NCBI GenBank assembly: GCA_900552295.1 | Contig: URZB01000056.1 | Span: 1 to 8,553, forward strand | Direction of reading: 5' to 3' | Source: an uncultured Collinsella sp. | Lineage (GTDB): Bacteria; Actinomycetota; Coriobacteriia; Coriobacteriales; Coriobacteriaceae | Length of the DNA stretch: 8,553 bases | Part shown: positions 6,571 to 8,553 of the stretch, one piece after another | Numbering within the stretch: position 1 is the first letter of the stretch | Layout: each line of letters begins with the position of its first letter | Program-made: the position numbers and the translations under genes | Notes under the pieces: generated by a model | Database searches by the model: none | What the model saw: only the letters and a program-made list of their open reading frames with translations | Told to the model about the DNA's origin: nothing

Positions 6571-7403
6571 GAAAGATCGTATCGGTTCTGAGCGCCGCTG
6601 TGCTTACGCTTACGCTGTGCGCCTGTTCTTCGGGATCTTCGACCTCTTCCATTACCGTGGCCGGCTCCACGACCTGCCTTCCTATCGCCGAGATTGCGGC
6701 CGAGGGCTTTAAGGAGGAGACCGGCATCGACGTGCTCGTTTCCGGTTTGGGTTCTTCCGCTGGGATCGAGGCCGTCAGCGCCGGCACGGCCGATATCGCC
6801 AGCTCCTCCCGTGGACTCAATGCCGACGAACAGGATCTGGGCCTGACTCCCATCGTCATTGCCCACGACGGTATTGCGGTCATCGTGAACGACGACAACC
6901 CCGTCGATAACCTCTCGACCGAGCAGCTCCGCGATATCTACGCCGGCAAGATTACCAATTGGAAAGAGGTCGGTGGCGAGGACCTGAGGATTCAGGTCAT
7001 CAACCGAGACGAGGCGTCCGGTACGCGCGAGGCCTTCCGTACCATCGTGATGGATGGCACGCCGTTCGATCGCCGCTCGGCTGTTCTTTCGGGTACGGGC
7101 CAGGTGCGCGACGTGGTATCTCGTTCGCGTGGGGCCATCGGCTACATTTCGCTGGGCTTCGTCGATAGCCTCAACGCCAAGACCTCGGTCAAGGCCGTCT
7201 CGGTCAATCATGTTGAGGCGTCCGAGAAGACGGTCGCGAGTGGCGGCTATCCCATCTCGCGCGACCTTTACTTCTTTGTGAAGGGTGTGCCTTCGCAGCA
7301 GGCGCAGGATTACATCGACTATGTGACGTCCGAAAAGATGGACAAGCAGATTCGCGAGGCGGGCTTTATTCCCGTCACCAACGACGAGAAGGGGAGTGAG
7401 TAG
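6567..7403 (+). CDS. pstS: PstS, phosphate-binding lipoprotein of the Pst ABC importer
   Basis: PstS captures inorganic phosphate outside the membrane and delivers it to the PstC/PstA channel. The 278 residues begin with a lipoprotein signal: MRK, a hydrophobic stretch, then LCAC, with Cys20 as the likely lipidated residue. A Ser/Gly/Thr-rich tether follows. Phosphate-binding segments typical of PstS are visible: VAGSTT at 31-36, ASSSRGLN at 78-85 and NRDEASGTREAF at 146-157. LRDIYAGKITNWKEVGG at 121-137 and GAIGYISLGFV at 189-199 are also typical. The start codon is inside the pgeF stop (ATGA), and no Shine-Dalgarno sequence is evident in front of it, which suggests translational coupling to pgeF. 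The in-frame ATG and the complete lipoprotein signal make this start secure. pstC follows after one base. Confidence 0.95.
   Translation: MRKIVSVLSAAVLTLTLCACSSGSSTSSITVAGSTTCLPIAEIAAEGFKEETGIDVLVSGLGSSAGIEAVSAGTADIASSSRGLNADEQDLGLTPIVIAHDGIAVIVNDDNPVDNLSTEQLRDIYAGKITNWKEVGGEDLRIQVINRDEASGTREAFRTIVMDGTPFDRRSAVLSGTGQVRDVVSRSRGAIGYISLGFVDSLNAKTSVKAVSVNHVEASEKTVASGGYPISRDLYFFVKGVPSQQAQDYIDYVTSEKMDKQIREAGFIPVTNDEKGSE
7389..7396 (+). promoter_or_regulatory. Ribosome binding site for pstC, in the last codons of pstS
   Basis: AAGGGGAG ends 8 nt before the ATG at 7405. An in-frame GTG at 7396 overlaps this site and is therefore a less likely start. Confidence 0.65.
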
Positions 7404-7404
7404 C

Positions 7405-8331
7405 ATGGAAGCACAGGAAAACTCCCAGACTGAGCAGAATGTTCAGACGCCCAAGAAGCGCGAGCTGGCGCTCGTATCGCGCAGTACCTATATCAAGGAG
7501 AAGGCGCTGCAGTGGATCTTCTTTGCCTGCGCGTTCTTGGCGGTCGTTACCGTCATCCTGATTTTTGTCTTTACCACGTACTCGGCGCTGCCCGTCTTTA
7601 CTGACATCGGTCTGGCTGACTTCTTTAGCTTTACGTGGGCGCCTTCCGAGGGCCACTACGGCATCTTGTCGCTGCTTGCCGGCTCGGGTCTGGTGACCGT
7701 CGGTGCGCTCGCCATGGGCGTGCCGCTGGGCGTGGGTACGGCCGTTTACCTGGTCGAGATTGCCAGCAAGCGCGTGCGCAAGCTCATCAGCCCCGCCGTT
7801 GACCTGCTGGCGGGCATACCCTCCATCATCTACGGCTTCTTTGGCATGATCATCATCCGCCCGTTTATCGCACAACTGACCGGCGGCCTTGGTTTTGGTG
7901 CGCTGACGGCGTGGTTTGTGCTCGCCATCATGATCGTCCCTACCATCACCACGCTCACCATCGATGCTCTCAATTCCATTCCCATGGGCATTCGCGAGGC
8001 ATCGTATGCCATGGGCGCCACAAAGTGGCAGACCATCTATAAGGTCGTGCTACCTGCCGCGAAGCTGGGTATCGTTGATGCCATCGTGCTGGGTATGGGC
8101 CGTGCCATCGGCGAGACCATGGCCGTGCTCATGGTCGTAGGTAACGCCCCGGTTATTCCCGACAGCATTGCGAGCCCCATCTCGACGCTCACGAGCCAGA
8201 TTGCGCTCGACATGAGCTATTCCTCGGGTCTGCACCGCTCGGCGCTGTTCGGCATGGGTGTGGTCCTGTTTATCATCTCCGCCACGCTGGTGGGTATCGT
8301 CCGTCTGATTTCCAAGAAGAAGAGGGGGTAG
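7405..8331 (+). CDS. pstC: PstC, phosphate ABC transporter permease
   Basis: PstC is one of the two membrane subunits that form the phosphate channel with PstA, driven by the ATPase PstB. The 308-residue protein has a hydrophilic N-terminus (about 1-35) and then six predicted membrane segments near 37-58, 88-112, 134-155, 166-186, 224-246 and 282-302. The permease core includes LLAGIPSIIYGFFGMI at 134-149. The EAA loop IREASYAMGATKWQTIYKVV at 196-215 contacts the ATPase, and GMGRAIGETMAVLMVVGNAP follows at 230-249. The C-terminus is basic (SKKKRG). PstC is told from PstA mainly by gene order (pstS, pstC, pstA) and the membrane-domain motifs. It sits one base after pstS and three bases before the next gene, so it is part of one transcript. 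Length and motifs are normal. Confidence 0.95.
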   Translation: MEAQENSQTEQNVQTPKKRELALVSRSTYIKEKALQWIFFACAFLAVVTVILIFVFTTYSALPVFTDIGLADFFSFTWAPSEGHYGILSLLAGSGLVTVGALAMGVPLGVGTAVYLVEIASKRVRKLISPAVDLLAGIPSIIYGFFGMIIIRPFIAQLTGGLGFGALTAWFVLAIMIVPTITTLTIDALNSIPMGIREASYAMGATKWQTIYKVVLPAAKLGIVDAIVLGMGRAIGETMAVLMVVGNAPVIPDSIASPISTLTSQIALDMSYSSGLHRSALFGMGVVLFIISATLVGIVRLISKKKRG

Positions 8332-8334
8332 GCT

Positions 8335-8515
8335 ATGTCCGATTCCGTTGACACGACGGTCGATACGACCTCGTCGCGCGAGCGCATCAAGCGTGCCCTT
8401 TCCCACGGCAAGAAGGGCCGCATCAACAAGGACCTGTCCAACAAGATCATGCTTGGCGTGTTTCGTGCCGCTGCCTACATCACCACGCTGGTGCTGGTCG
8501 CTATCATCGCCTACG
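8335..8515 (+). CDS. pstA: PstA, phosphate ABC transporter permease, N-terminal fragment (3' truncated by adapter)
   Basis: The ATG at 8335 has a good RBS (AGAGGGGG, 8321-8328) and begins 3 nt after pstC. About 60 residues can be read: a Thr/Ser-rich start (MSDSVDTTVDTTSSRER), a basic stretch, and the beginning of a first membrane helix from about residue 47 (AAYITTLVLVAIIAY). Genomic DNA ends at 8515. The codons after that, including the apparent VSYTHL, are adapter translated as protein and must not be kept. The residues present carry no PstA signature, so the name rests on operon order and the charged-tail-then-helix layout. The rest of pstA and any pstB or phoU lie beyond the contig. Confidence 0.8.
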
Positions 8516-8548
8516 CTGTCTCTTATACACATCTGACGCTGCCGACGA
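8516..8548 (-). other. Illumina Nextera Read 1 transposase adapter, reverse complement (sequencing artefact)
   Basis: These 33 nt are the exact reverse complement of 3-35, with the Tn5 mosaic end at 8516-8534. The final TAAGG (8549-8553) reads CCTTA in adapter orientation and so is likely the end of the i5 index. It agrees with the TA at the other end of the window. Confidence 0.98.
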
Positions 8549-8553
8549 TAAGG

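Noticed and set aside
6513..7406. 297-codon minus-strand open frame opposite pstS
   Set aside because: It is the antisense shadow of PstS, with biased composition and no domain.
8050..8532. Minus-strand open frame opposite pstC and pstA that begins MCIRDS
   Set aside because: Its start codon and first residues are Nextera adapter, a known contaminant peptide signature, and the rest is the shadow of pstC and pstA.
3..8548. 33-bp terminal inverted repeats suggesting a composite transposon
   Set aside because: The repeats are exactly the commercial adapter including the Tn5 mosaic end. There is no transposase, and the cargo is core chromosomal genes.

Overview
The window is an 8.48 kb piece of bacterial chromosome (about 36-8515). 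It is capped at both ends by untrimmed Illumina Nextera adapter in inverted orientation (3-35 and 8516-8548), so it is best read as a short, complete assembly contig. The two outermost genes are cut by the adapter, not broken in nature. All genes are on the + strand. The DNA is G+C-rich with a strong preference for C or G at third codon positions. An ftsQ-ftsZ junction without ftsA, a murC-murB-ftsQ order and a pgeF-type gene after ftsZ point to an Actinomycetota genome. My best guess is Coriobacteriia (Collinsella-like); that is inference from gene order and composition, not a database match.

Region 1 (36-4205) is part of a division and cell wall (dcw) cluster: the C-terminal half of murG, then complete murC, murB and ftsQ. 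MurG makes lipid II from lipid I. MurB reduces UDP-GlcNAc-enolpyruvate to UDP-MurNAc, and MurC adds the first stem-peptide residue, L-Ala. FtsQ is a bitopic divisome protein with an unusually long basic cytoplasmic tail. murC and murB are 5 nt apart, and ftsQ starts 44 nt inside the end of murB.

Region 2 (4206-5618) holds ftsZ with its own 199-nt AT-rich leader, which contains several dyads and promoter-like hexamers, and a clear rho-independent terminator just behind the gene. ftsZ therefore looks like a separately controlled transcription unit. A two-part direct repeat occurs on both sides of ftsZ.

Region 3 (5619-8515) looks like a second operon: pgeF (YfiH/YlmD/laccase-domain family), then pstS, pstC and the start of pstA, the high-affinity phosphate ABC importer. 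pgeF and pstS overlap by 4 nt (ATGA), and the later gaps are 1 and 3 nt. A 7-4-7 tandem repeat (CTTTACG, 11-nt period) lies about 105 nt upstream of pgeF and has PHO-box geometry. A TATAAA element sits inside an inverted repeat just before pgeF.

No mobile element, CRISPR array, RNA gene or defence system is visible. Most of the window is housekeeping. The most interesting points are the linkage of pgeF to the phosphate-uptake genes, the candidate PHO box, the repeats around ftsZ, the FtsQ tail and the adapter-capped ends.
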